NCBI GenBank assembly: GCA_956465555.1 | Contig: OY101129.1 | Span: 930,001 to 994,000 of the forward strand | Direction of reading: 5' to 3' | DNA from: Nitzschia sp. pyKryTriq1 | Taxonomy: Eukaryota; Bacillariophyta; Bacillariophyceae; Bacillariales; Bacillariaceae | Length of the DNA stretch: 64,000 bases | Shown: positions 48,427-60,100 of the stretch, piece by piece | How positions within the stretch are numbered: the stretch's first letter is position 1 | How the letters are laid out: every line of letters begins with the position of its first letter | Made by a program: the position numbers and the translations under genes | Notes under the pieces: model-generated | Told to the model about the DNA's origin: nothing | The model's database searches: none | What the model saw: only the letters and a program-made list of their open reading frames with translations

Positions 48427-48927
48427 TTAACAACTCCATTGAATATCAATGTCACTGTAGGCGGTGATTGTCTTAGTCTCGTCATTGGGATCCTCGTATT
48501 CCGTTACTTCCAGTTTGACCAAGAGGGAAGTTCCAATAGATTCATCCGAGTCAGTCGTACGAGCCGTCAGCTTGGTCATGAAGATGTGGACCTTGGTCTT
48601 GTCGCCATGCTCATCATCATTCAATGTGACCAAAAGATCTTCCATGGGTTCGGCAAAGAGTTTCGGATTGATACGTGCATCCTGGTCGAACCCATCGATG
48701 GTGCATTTGTCAAAGACATCTTCCACCTGATTTTTGCCACTTCCTCCAAGAGCACGCAAGTTCCTTTGTTGACGGCGACGATTTGGGTCTGCATCAAAGC
48801 TGCATGTCACAGTCAATACTTTGTCATTGCAAAGGCGAGCATCTTGGAAGGATCCCTCAACACTTGATGCAGAGACAGTGCTGCTTATTGCGAGCAGCAG
48901 GAGAAGATTGACCCAGATGAGTTTCAT
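48427..48927 (-). CDS. Small secreted protein of unknown function, 166 aa
   Basis: Single exon, ATG at 48927. A clear signal peptide spans residues 1-20 (LIWVNLLLLLAISSTVSA, cleavage after ASA or SAS). The mature part has four cysteines (ARLCND, TVTCSF, DKCTID and the terminal WSC). The C-terminus is probably a beta-rich domain (KVHIFMTKLTARTT; SLLVKLEVTEYED; AYSDIDIQWSC). The last residue is the fourth cysteine, suggesting two disulphides. A basic RRRQQRNLR site near residues 50-58 could be a processing site. No family was recognised. It is convergent with the VHL/PUB gene (275 nt between stops). Confidence 0.75.
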   Translation of the reverse strand: MKLIWVNLLLLLAISSTVSASSVEGSFQDARLCNDKVLTVTCSFDADPNRRRQQRNLRALGGSGKNQVEDVFDKCTIDGFDQDARINPKLFAEPMEDLLVTLNDDEHGDKTKVHIFMTKLTARTTDSDESIGTSLLVKLEVTEYEDPNDETKTITAYSDIDIQWSC

Positions 48928-50518
48928 GGTGGTGAGATGTATGGATGTTCTTGCTTGGATTTGTTGTTGTTGCGATGCGGGGTTGTTCTTTTCGTTGATG
49001 AATTGATTTTTATGAGATGTTGCCTCTCGTCTCTCTCACAGAAAGAGAAAATGCCATACAATAATGCATGGATGTCTGCGTTCTCTTTTCACTTTGATAG
49101 ACGAAAAAATAATCCGAAAGAGTTCCCATAACAATTGTCTGTTAGGAGTAGTAACCAACGACATCATAGCATATCGATCGATCGATCGATCGTTCGTTTT
49201 GGGTGGAATCGTGCCTACATGCCAAAGCAAAAAGCGAAATGATTATCTGTGCTCGAGCGAGCAAGCTTTTTCGATTCCCACTTCCCACGGCCAAGAATGA
49301 GAATGAGTTTCCATGGAACGCGTAGAGACATAAATCAACTCGCCGCTAGCGGTTGTTCCCATCGGAAAGGACGAATCATGAATCACCATCACCAGCATCA
49401 TCATCATCATTATCGATGCGACAAACGCAATAGAATACACGGAATAAATGCATAATGAGAATGGCCTCTGTTCGGGTTGGAAGCACTAATGTTGTGACAC
49501 CCACATAAAAATAAATAAACAGTCATTCAGAAGCAGTAGAAGCGAAGCAGTTTTATGCCGTCTCATTTATCGTGTCGTGATGCAGAAGGCGTCGCAGCAA
49601 TCTTGCTTGCTTGCTTATTGGCCGGGCAATCGTGACAATTTATTCCTAATAACCAACAACACCCTCACTATCCCGTTGGAAGTTTGAAACCCGAAGGATA
49701 TGAGAGAGCAACAACAAAACTAAACAACAACAACAACAACAACTTATTATTTGCTTGAAACTATTTTTTTACGCGCCTCGCGCCTCTTTTCCCTCGTGCA
49801 TCACGTTGGCACATACCCGGTAGTGAAGTTTCCGGTAGTACCTTGGTTCGTATTATTACTCCGCGGTACTGGTAGTACCGTACTCCGTACTCCGTACACG
49901 AGAGGACCACCTCGACTGCAACTTTCGTGAGAAGTCGTTTCGGTCGACTATGCATGGAGCAGTTCAGATTTTTCTTCTTTGCGTTCTGATTCTTTCGTTC
50001 CATCAACCCACCGCAGGCAGAATAGCAAGTTTCTCCTTTCCTCCTTTTCGCCCTCAGTCTGAAGTACACGCCGGTACTCGTAGAGAATTGTAGCGGTAGT
50101 AGTAGCTCTACTAGTACTCTCGAGAGTCAAGCAACGAAACATCGAGGAGGAGACTGGCAAATCGATTCAAATAATTGTGAACGAGCGTACTACCATACCA
50201 TTCCATATTTTTGCCAAGAAAAGCAAATCTACTGGAAGTTTGTGCTGCCAGAGTACTGTAGTCTAGATACACATCGTTCTATCGCACTACTGCATGTACT
50301 ACATCTCTGAAAAATCAAAACTACTACTCGTATTGGTCCATATTTTAAAAAATACACCGTCGTCCAACATCATGATGGACATTCTTCTGCCATCACTCTC
50401 TCTGCGAGTCGTTCGTTGAGAGCGACCGTGCTGGTGGAAGGAAAACCATTATCGCTCGTCCCATGCTGCTTCCTTACTTTGAGCGTAATAGCTAGACTCG
50501 ACTCGACTCGACGCCACT
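48928..50518. other. Intergenic region, 1.6 kb
   Basis: It lies between two minus-strand genes. A (CGAT)n microsatellite at 49174-49192, CAT repeats near 49386-49412 and a CAA run at 49727-49742. GTAC and TACCGGTAG-like words cluster at 49815-49905 and 50065-50130. The pentamer ACTCG is repeated at about 50494-50511. Open frames of 60-100 codons are scattered but have no family character. Confidence 0.45.
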
Positions 50519-51979
50519 CTAACTAGCTTCTGCCGTCGCAAGTATTGGGTATCCTGCTCGTGCCAGCAGCAAATCGAAATCGATGTGGGGTTCGTAGTGT
50601 TCAATCGCCTTGTTGGCTCGGTGCGCATCCTCGTAGTTGAGCTTGGGCGTGTGCCGATGGATCATATCCATGACCTTGTTGGTAGGATGGGGCGCCAAAA
50701 TGACGGGAGGTGAGGAAGCGGCCTCCTCCTCGGACATGGAATTGATGCGCTCCAAGACTTTTTCCGACAAGGGATACTCGTCCGTGCCGGTCACAACCAA
50801 AGCGGCTTGACTAGCAGCATCACTGCTATTGTCCAGGAAGGAAAGCAAAATCTCCGTGCGAGAGGAATGGGCGACATACAAAGTCCGAGCCGGATTTTTC
50901 TGCAAGGTTTTCAAAAAGACTTTCTGCGACGCGGCGACCAAATTCAAGTCTTTGATTTGATAGTGCCGCAGGCGATGTTCGTTTCCAGTGAGAAGCTTTG
51001 TTCCGAACAAACCCTCCAAGTCCGACAAGGCTGGACAACCCAAGAACGGTCGATCGGGGATGCACCCCAGCAGCGGAACATCACCCCAGTGCATATCCAT
51101 GGCTTTTTGAATGTATTCTTGTGTCTGATCGAGCTTGTCAGGCTGAACCTTGTTGATAATAACTCCAGCAATGCCGACGCCTTCCTTGTCGCAGAGCACC
51201 TTATTGAGTGTGAGCTCATCGAAGGTATTCCCCAGTCCCCCATTGGCGACCAATACCATTTTAGCATCAAGCCAGCTGGCAACTTGAGCATTGGAAGCAT
51301 GGACAATGCTTCCGACCGCACAGTGCCCCGTACCTTCACACAAGACGACATCCGAAATGGCTCGAGTGGCCAGATAGGCCTGCTGCACCAAAGCTTCTTG
51401 ATCTTCCAGTCGAATTTTCCCATCCAAATAATCACGAGTATATCCTTTGGGAATCAGAACCGGACTCATGTACCGATAGTCCAAGTGATCGAGACCGAAA
51501 TGCTCCTTGACCAGCACGGCGTCCTTATCGATGTTGACCCACTCACCGGCCGCATTCTGCACGGTCAGAGATTGCTGTCCGACGGGCTTCATAAAGCCGA
51601 CTTTGTTGAATCGCTTCTGTAAGCCACTCAGCAGGGCCAAAGAAGTCGACGTCTTTCCAACGTGCTGTCTCGTGGCAGCTACATAGAGAGGAGAGGGATC
51701 CACAGGAGCAGCCGCAGCCGAGGTTTTGGTTCCTGTGGTTTGCTCGACGATAAAGTCGTAGTCGTCCTGTCGAGCGGCAGCCGCCGCTGACTGTAAACGG
51801 CGCGTATGTTGAAAGGGAGACGTGAATTTAGGCGAAACGCCGCTACTGAAACAACGCTGTCCTCCCGATGGCGATTGTAGACGACGACAAGAAGTATATT
51901 GATGATGATTCGTCGACGCGGCGATCCACCTTCTCGCTTGGGAGTAGGTAATAGTGCTCGGAGCAGACATTTTCGTCAT
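50519..51979 (-). CDS. BioD-like P-loop / DRTGG-domain protein (phosphotransacetylase N-terminal type), 486 aa
   Basis: Start at 51979 (MTKMSAPS); upstream codons only offer a TTG. Residues ~1-45 are basic and Ser/Arg-rich, fitting a mitochondrial presequence. The dethiobiotin-synthetase-like P-loop domain (about 95-320) has PLYVAATRQHVGKTSTSL, VGFMKPVGQQS, VVLCEGTGHCAVG, DAKMVLVANGGLGNTFDEL and GVIINKV. A DRTGG-like domain follows (about 325-450: LLTGNEHRLRHYQIKDLNLVA; LYVAHSSRTEILLSFL; ALVVTGTDEYPLS). This is the arrangement of the N-terminal regulatory part of long bacterial phosphotransacetylases, but the transacetylase domain is missing. It could act as a regulator or as an unrelated ATP-dependent amidoligase. 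Enzymatic role unknown. Confidence 0.82.
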   Translation of the reverse strand: MTKMSAPSTITYSQARRWIAASTNHHQYTSCRRLQSPSGGQRCFSSGVSPKFTSPFQHTRRLQSAAAAARQDDYDFIVEQTTGTKTSAAAAPVDPSPLYVAATRQHVGKTSTSLALLSGLQKRFNKVGFMKPVGQQSLTVQNAAGEWVNIDKDAVLVKEHFGLDHLDYRYMSPVLIPKGYTRDYLDGKIRLEDQEALVQQAYLATRAISDVVLCEGTGHCAVGSIVHASNAQVASWLDAKMVLVANGGLGNTFDELTLNKVLCDKEGVGIAGVIINKVQPDKLDQTQEYIQKAMDMHWGDVPLLGCIPDRPFLGCPALSDLEGLFGTKLLTGNEHRLRHYQIKDLNLVAASQKVFLKTLQKNPARTLYVAHSSRTEILLSFLDNSSDAASQAALVVTGTDEYPLSEKVLERINSMSEEEAASSPPVILAPHPTNKVMDMIHRHTPKLNYEDAHRANKAIEHYEPHIDFDLLLARAGYPILATAEAS

Positions 51980-52012
51980 TTTCGAATAGGGGTACTTGTA
52001 GTTGTTTAACAA

Positions 52013-53098
52013 GTGTCCTTGGAGGGATTGTCGTTGTCTTGGTTACTCTTTCTGTTGTCGAGTTTTGTCAAGAATACTATCCAAAGAACGGTACGAGTAC
52101 GAAACACAAATCGGTTGGGAGTGGCCCAAGAGGATAGCAGGAAAATAATGCTGAACATCGAACTTTCCTTTGATGTTGGGACGAAGAGGAGAAGTCGACG
52201 ACTCCGTGAGAACGCGACCCGAACGACGAGCGGTGGTTGGCCGGTCGGTGCCGTTAGCTTCGAAAAAGTGACGCGTAGTCTAGAGTAGCACTTTACTCGT
52301 ACGAACAGTATATACTACCGGTACCAGTACGGGTAGGATGGCATTTCTTGAGATGACGTGGTCAACCCTTTTAAATAAAGCTTGTCGTCTACGACACCAT
52401 GAACATATCAAACGTATCCACGCTTGAATATGCAACATTTTCTCTACGCTAGCTACCATTGATTTTGCTTTCGTGTCGCGGACGGACGGTATCAATCTCG
52501 AAAGAAGAAAAAGCAAGAAAGAGCTGACTACTCATAGTACCGCCACGATATGTAGACGACTCCTCTACTACTATTGTACTCTGCTTTACGATATACTCTA
52601 CTCTAGAGAGAAGTAGTAGTACTATAGGTCCCTCTAGCTACTAGAGAGTAAAGAGCAGCCAGTGGTAGACTGGTTTCAGACGAAAGTAGATTTAGAGTAC
52701 TAGTAGACAGACGAGTAGTGCATTCGTAGCTAGTAGAAAAGAGTCGTCGAGATACTACCCTTGCCTGGAGTAGGCCCCTACAGGAACCACGAAACCACTG
52801 GAGGGCAGCAAATAGGAACAAGAACAAGGAGAAGATTTCTGTCTCTCTACGACTACTACTAGTACTGACAAAAAGCACTACCTTGACTAGTCGAGCTGCA
52901 TCTGGTTTCTAAACACTGGAAACCTACCGGTAGTACCTGTAGTACCTCGAACAACAAAACAAATCCCCACTGGCAACTACCCCGATCCACGTAGCGGGCT
53001 AGTAGTAATACTAGGAGACAAATACTTAGTAATGGCAATGGTAGCAATATTCTTACAGTTCTACTGCTATCATTCTTTTCATTTTTCTCGACTTCAAT
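52013..53098. other. Intergenic region, 1.1 kb, palindrome-rich
   Basis: It lies between the BioD-like gene and the HDAC gene end. Dense short palindromes: CTACCGGTACCAGTACGG at 52315-52332, CTCTACTCTAGAGAGAAGTAG near 52596, CTACCGGTAGTACC near 52925. No convincing open frame. Confidence 0.45.
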
Positions 53099-56000
53099 TT
53101 ACGTTGCGAAACCCTCTTTCTTCATTTGCTCGTACAGTGATCGGTAATCCACTTGGTTTCGTTTTCGCTTGCGGGTTCCCAGCTCATCCTCGCCACCAGC
53201 ATCTCCCGGCGAGGAACCCAACAAGGCTTGTCGCGACTGGACCTCCATGAGGCGCATCTTTTCCAACTTTTGCTGACGCTTCCGCTCGCGCTCCTCAATT
53301 AAGTGTTTTTCAAACTGACTTTCCCATTCACAGTCTTGCATATCGTATAATTCACGAGACCGTCCCCCATCCACCAATGCTCGTACGTGGGAAGCCACGG
53401 AACGTGCAAAGGGACTGACAATACCACCATGGATCTTGTACCCTCCTTCCAAGACACTCACAATCCGGCCGTTACAACACGTGTTGGCAATACGAATTAG
53501 CTGTTCCGTAACCCATTCATAGTCATCTTCCACCATGCCGACGTAGCCAAAGTTCATGCTATCCTTCTTGTGGGCATCAAATCCAGCACTAATGAAGATA
53601 ATGTCAGGATCGAATTCCCGCAAGTAGGGAAGGATCTTTTGGCGGTACGTATCGCGGACCTCGAGGCGCTGCATGCCTGGAATGCTATCGCGACCTGGTA
53701 GACCCAAACCACAATTGATAATCTTGCAGCAATTCGATTTGGTCTCTTCTCCCATGCGAGTCCATGTTTGACTCAGCAAGAAGTCTCCCAGATTTGGGGT
53801 CTCGACCATGGAGGGATTCTTAATCGCGTCCGCCGTCTGCGTCGTACCCGAGGCCGGATAGAACCAGCCTCCCTGAGGCGTATCGGCGAACTCCAATCCA
53901 CGAGGACCGAACCCATGTGCGGAGGCGAAGAAGACATTGTGGACGTCGCTTTCGTCCAACCAAGGGCGATACCGCGGGGTGCCTAGCTCACCGACGGCAA
54001 AGGGAGTCCGCACAACAGCCTTTTCGACAGCAGGGACCAGTTGTCGAATTATTTCTTCGGTACCATTCCCATGATGGACATCAAAATCGATGATGGCAAC
54101 TTTCTTGATCCCTTCGTTTCGATACATGGATCTAGCGTAGGCGGCACCAATCGCCACATTATTCAAGAAACAAAAGCCGTGCGAGCCGCCATCTGGATCG
54201 TTGGCACATCGAACAATACCTCTGGGGCCGGCATGATGACCCGGTGGACGAACAGCGCAGAACGAGTTCCGAAAATCACCCGAAACCACTTTGTCCACTG
54301 CCTCGCACACACTCCCTGCCGCGCGGAGGGCGGCCTCGAAACTCCATCGGGACATTGTTGTATCGGCATCTAGATGGGCGATAGCAGAAGGATGATCGGG
54401 AATGGATGAACACATTTGGCTTATCGTTTCAACATAGTTGTACTCGTGACACTGTTGCAGCCAAAATCAAGAGGGTTAATATGGGCCGTGTATCATGTTA
54501 AGGCCATCCAGCAGAGAGTTGAGCGCTTACCTTGAGAACATCCACCATGGCCGCTCGTCTAGTTTCATTCTCCCAAGCACACGGACTGAATTCTCCAGTT
54601 CTCAAAATCCCCGTCTCATCGTCGACAAGAACAGACAGTCGTCGAACATTTTCTGGGGGCGGATCGGCTTGTGGATCTCGTCGAATTGGAGCACAGGTTC
54701 GATGTAGGCCACACAGTTCATGAGTTACCACTAGGGTATTAGAATCCGGGTCCACAATCAAATCCCTCGGAGGGGCCACGGTACCAGAAGAAGGTGGGCC
54801 ACCAAGCGTCTCTAGCAAATCGTTTGGTATAAGCATTCCTCTCTTGTGCGCTTGTTGTCCGGGGGTATATCCTCTGCGGTCGGCGATATCAACATTTGCT
54901 CCAGCTTGGAGCAGAAGGCGAACGGCTATCCAATTCCCCCGCAAGCATGCCACATGAAGAGGAGTTTGTCCCACCGAGTTGGTTGCATCCACTTCGATGC
55001 CCGGTGTTTTCAGCAGAATCTGAGTGACAAGAGCTTGGCTGCTGGCAGCGATAGTAGCCGGAGAGGGAGGGGCTTGCTTTCCAAGGGATGGTGCTGCGGC
55101 TTCCAGTTTTCCTGGGAATCCGGGTATATGGTGATGTGCGTTAGCCACAGTTCCATCGGGGTGGTGGTGGAGTTGTGGAATTCTTGGGTGTCCCGGGGCG
55201 ACTGCCGTGGTCGGGCCCTTAGTCGCACACACTGAATCAAATTTGGCAGCGGCATGGAGTGCCCGACCTTGTGAACGATCGGCCCGCAAATTTAAGGTTG
55301 CTCCCCCAGCCTCCGTCGATAAAATATATTCGACAATTTTGGGGAGATTGTACATGCAAGCGAGATAAAGTGGCGTGTGCATTGCATCGTCTTTGGCAGC
55401 GAGGTCGGCTCCGTTTTCATTCAAGAAAACCACACAGTCATAAGCAAATTGAGCGTGCTTCGCTATTGATCCGATGCTGATGGCTGCATGGATAGGGGGG
55501 CTACCATCGCTCTTTTTGTGGACCGAAGCACCTGCTTCCACCAGCAACTTAACATGTTCTAGTTTGCGAGCCAGGATGGCGACATGAATCGCTGTGTTCT
55601 CGTCGCTGTCGCGCTCGTTAAGGTTGTGCGGACAGTAGTATCTTGGCGCTTCGTCCTCCTTTTTCGGAGAGGGTAGTTTGTGTCCGGGGGTCGTTTCGAC
55701 GGTTCCGTTCAATCCCGAATCCACTTTCTTCTCTAGTTCGGCGGGAACTTTTGCCTCTCCGTCAACTCCTCCTGGACTGATCGCCATGGGTGTCGCAATA
55801 CTTTTGGAGGCTGCCGCCTCGGGACTTTTCTCGGCCGTTGCGGCACCCGCCACCTCGCTCGTAGCGCCAGCTGTTTTGGACACTATTGGTTGTGGAGAGT
55901 GTCCAATGGCCGCTGCATGAGCCGCCGCAGCTGAATCATTGTCATCCGACGACGACCCAGATTCGTCGGATTCACCTTCTTCATCGTCATCGTCATGTTG

Positions 56001-56494
56001 CGCCGCCTCGTCTTTATTCTCGTCGTCGTCGTCGTCGTCCTCGTCAGATTCGCCCTCCTCGTCCAGCGGCACAAAGATGATTCTCTGTGGCGGTGCAGAA
56101 TGAATAAATGATGATAATGATGATGTGAGATGTGGCCGATGGACATCCAGCATACCGTACGAAGCATCCGATGAAGAAGAGATCTCCAAAATGTGAGCCT
56201 TCCGCCCTGGTATGCGGCAGTCTGTCGTCCGTATATCGCCCGCCGCGCAGCGCCGCGGTGATGGGCGCTCGCTCGTCTGAAACTGCCTCCGCCTCCGCCG
56301 CACCGCAACACCACGTCTCAACGGATGAAGTCAATACCAACAGAGCCGAAAATGGCCGGAAAAACTCGACTTACCCTCAATGTTTCCACATCTTCGTATT
56401 CACAACAATCATGGACTGGATATCTCTTGGATTCGGCCATGTTAGCGTCTCCATAAGCGTAGTCGCCATCGTCCGAGCTGGATGCATCGCTCAT
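53099..56494 (-). CDS. Ankyrin-repeat class II histone deacetylase, ~1008 aa (3 exons)
   Basis: Exons are 56494-56375, 56084-54531 and 54451-53099. Introns of 290 and 79 nt have GTAAGT/CCACAG and GTAAGC/CAACAG ends, and both junctions are in phase 0. The N-terminus is acidic (SSSDDGDYAYGD). Low-complexity acidic and Ala-rich sequence follows, then ankyrin repeats at about 190-460 (NTAIHVAILARKLEHVKLLVEAG; GQTPLHVACLRGNWIAVRLLL). The deacetylase domain runs from about 550 to 900. The junction VDVLK|CHEYNYVETIS restores the typical start of the domain. Zinc and charge-relay motifs are intact: RPPGHHAGP, GFCFLNNVAIGA, IIDFDVHHGNGTE, FISAGFDAH. The C-terminus is basic and helical. The protein probably deacetylates histones in the nucleus, with ankyrins as partner-binding module. 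It is divergent from the kinesin gene. Confidence 0.9.
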
Positions 56495-57172
56495 GGTCGA
56501 TCGAGGAGGGGTGCGGTCTTAGCGTTTGTAAGGCGAAATTTATCGACGGCCTTAATTGCCAGGTGCGCCGAACCAACCCCAAATCCAACTGCAGGCTACG
56601 GACAAAAAATGATCTTGTGGACCGACGATGATGATGATTGGCTTTGTTTTTTTAATCGTTTGTGCGGCGAAAGATCTCTTCCACGCGGCATACGCGCGCT
56701 ATCATCTCTGACGTTGCCCTTTTGGTACTGAAAATGTGTAGAACAGCCGTTTATAAGACACGAGCCGAAACGGACCCCCTCCGGAGAAGGGTCTGCGTCT
56801 GTAAATGGTGTGTACTTGTACTGCATCCTACGCAGCGGTACGTACCGGACCAGGTATTTTACTGACTGTGCTGTGCAGGTACTACCGGTAGAGAATCCTA
56901 CAGTACCTGGTACCGCCGGCCGGGCTGGCCCCGACTACAGTAGTACACGTGTACGCCGTCAACGCGCGTGCGTGCTGACGTTGGGGAAACCGTTAGAGTC
57001 TCATCCTCTTTTTTCCGCGCCAAGAATTGGAACGGCTAGTTGATGGATTTTTCTTCTTTCTGATGCTCCCATCACATCATCATCTATTTCTACCGTACAA
57101 GTACTTGCATACCGTTCACTTTTGTTTCTGCTGTGAGCATTCCAACATATATTGGCAGATTGTTTGTTGACC
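56495..57172. promoter_or_regulatory. Divergent intergenic region between HDAC and kinesin genes, 0.68 kb
   Basis: Candidate shared promoter. GTAC-type words cluster at 56810-56950 (CTACCGGTAG, CCTGGTACCG, GTACACGTGTAC). The last is a palindrome with a CACGTG E-box core at 56944-56955. No gene was seen. Confidence 0.5.
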
Positions 57173-60100
57173 ATGGCATCTCATTCGGATATCATGATGG
57201 ATACCGATAAAGAAAATGCATCCTCCCAAGAAGGGATCACCGGTAAGTTTGGGCAAGCAAGCTAGAGTAGAGACATTGGCATCAGCCCCGACTCACAAAA
57301 CCTTATTTTCTCTTATATGTCGTGTTAGTGGCAATTCGTATGCGACCGCTCAATAAGGCGGAAGGGGACAAGCAACGAATCTGGAAGGTGCTTAAAAAGT
57401 ATAACTCGGTAGCCCAGACAACCAAAGGAGGCAAGCCTCTCAGTGAAAGAGCAACGGGCAGGAATTTCTTTACCTTCGATAAAACTTTCGGAGAGGAGGA
57501 CGATACACTTCAGGTATACGAAAGCGTGGCAAAGGGCATCGTTTCCTCGGCTGTCAATGGATTGAATGGAACCATTTTCGCTTACGGCCAAACCTCGAGC
57601 GGAAAGACTTACACGATGCAAGGATCTGGCAGCATTGAGGAGGGAGCCTCGTCAACCGGTGGTGGTGTAGTTCACATGGCAGCGAGGGATATCTTCTCCC
57701 ATATTCAGTCGCAACCAAATCGCATGTTCCTTGTTCGAGCGAGCTTTTTGGAGATTTACAATGAGGAGGTCCGTGATTTGCTGTCCAGTACCGGTAATAA
57801 TCTACAGGTCCGAGAGGATCCTCGTCGCGGCGTCTTTGTTCAATCTCAGGAGGAGATTGTTACCGATTTTCAGAGTTTGTTGAAGATTCTGTTTCATGGA
57901 GAAAAGTCTAGAGCCGTTGCCTCTACTGGAATGAACGAGAGGTCTTCGCGCAGTCACACGATTTTCCGGATCACCATTGAAAGTCGCGAAAAGGAAGAGA
58001 ATGAAGGGAACGACGATGAGTACTCGGAGTCGGGAGGATGCGGTGCTGTTCGAGTATCCACCCTGAATCTTGTTGATCTGGCGGGGTCTGAAAGTGTTCG
58101 CCATACCGGAGCGACCGGAGATCGTCAAAAAGAGGGAGGGATGATCAATCAGAGGTAAGAATGCCCCATCGACGAAAGTTCTCTGTAAGTTCCTACTGGT
58201 AATCTCACACTTGTCGCATCCGTAGTCTTTTGACACTTTCCCGAGTCATCGTCGCACTTGGGCAGCCCAATCAGATGCATATCAACTTTCGTGATTCCAA
58301 GCTGACTAGAATCTTGCAACCATCCCTGTCTGGTAACGCCAGGATGGCCGTCATCTGCTGTGCTACGCCGTCGGAATTGTACCTAGAAGAGACTCGATCC
58401 ACACTTCAATTTGCCTCGAGAGCCAAACTTGTGAAAACAAATGCTCAAGTGAACGAGGTACTTGATGATAGATCTATCATTCGGAAACTCCAGAGGGAGT
58501 TGGCCGAAGCACGTGGGGACAAAACAGGACCCGGAACGGAACACCTACGGGCTCTGGAGAACAAGGCCGCCTCCGCCGGTACGGCAGCCATGGAAGCACA
58601 TGAAAAACTGAATCGTCTCAAAGCATCCATTTTGAACGCGAGTGTTTTGTTCGGTGGGAACGGTGTTGCAGTTGGAAGCGATATCGCAGTTGGCGAGGAG
58701 ATTCAACAGCCCTACCAGAATCTTCGATCGCGCAAGCGCCGGCAATCTGACGGTGGCGCTCTGCATTCTTCTCGTTCCACTCCTCTCAAAGCCAATGGAA
58801 ACTTGGTGAGCTCTCCAAAGACCGCCCCGCGAAAAAAGAAAGAGAAAACATACCACCCGGTACTTTCGCCAAGTGCTGAAATGACGATCCTGCGACAAGC
58901 TCTGTCGACCCGAAATGCGTTATCGCGATCGCTCAAGGAAACGCTCGAGAAGAATTCTAAAATCATTGACGCGAAGGAAGATGAACTGAAAAATCTGATT
59001 TCAGAGAACGATGGCCTTGCCGAAGAGAAGGAGCATGCCTATACCGAGCTTTCCAAGGTACAAGATACCCTTACTTCAGTTCAAGCAAATCTTGATGCTA
59101 CCATCTCGGAATACGATACTCTACTCATGGAGAAGGAAAATGTGATTCTAGAAGCTTTTCAAAAGGTCGAAGCAGAGAATATGAAGGTAACTGGCTTGGA
59201 GGATAACAACGCCAAACTTTTGGAGCAACTCGACGCCTTGCAGCAGAAATTCGACTCCTTGCAGGAAGAACGAGTGAGAAGTGCTTTTGAACTTGCACAA
59301 AGCACTGAAGAGAAAGAGAAACTTCAAGCTGAGCGGGACAAAGACCAACAAGCGCTTCATGAAATGAATCAAAGGATGGGAGTCTTGACAACGGCTTCAA
59401 ATGACGCCGAAAAGGCCCTCCACAAGTCGGAAGAGACAATTCGTGACCTACAAGAACAGCTTTCGACCATGCACGAAGAGAAGAATGCCGCTGTGGAGCG
59501 AGCCACAGTCTTGGAGACAGACCTTCTCAAACTCAGAGAGGATTCGGAGGAGGAGCAACGGGTCTCACAAATGTTCAAGGAGGAGATCGAAGCAGATCTA
59601 GAATCGGTCGTCGAAGAAAGGAATGCGGCCCAAGCCCGCACTTCAGAACTGGAAGAGACGTTACAGAAAACTGAAGAGGAACTTGCAAGTATGCAACAAA
59701 AATCCTCCGAGCTGTCCTCGAAGCAAGAACAAGAGTGTGAAGTCTTGCAAGCGGCGATTTCGGATCTTGAAGACAAGCTCGAAACTACCGTGGCGGAAAA
59801 GAATGACGTCCTTGAGCGAGCGTCAGCACTTGAAGACGATCTTCGCGATTATGAGGAAAAGCTCGAATGTGCCAACAAGACAGTGTCAGAAATTGAAACC
59901 GCTGCCTCAACAGAGCGCGACCGGGTTGACAAGATGGTCGAGGATTTTCAAGAAAAGTTGGAAGCTACGGCCACTGAGAAAGCTCAGGCTCTTGCTCGTA
60001 TCGAAGAACTTGAAAGTGACTTGCAGCAAGTAAAAGCTGATTTAGCCGCGGCAATTGAGAAGGAGTCTTCAACTTGGGAAAAGGCCCAAGTGGAAAGCAA

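Noticed and set aside
50807-51622. 271-codon plus-strand open frame
   Set aside because: Antisense shadow of the BioD-like gene, whose motifs on the minus strand are clear.
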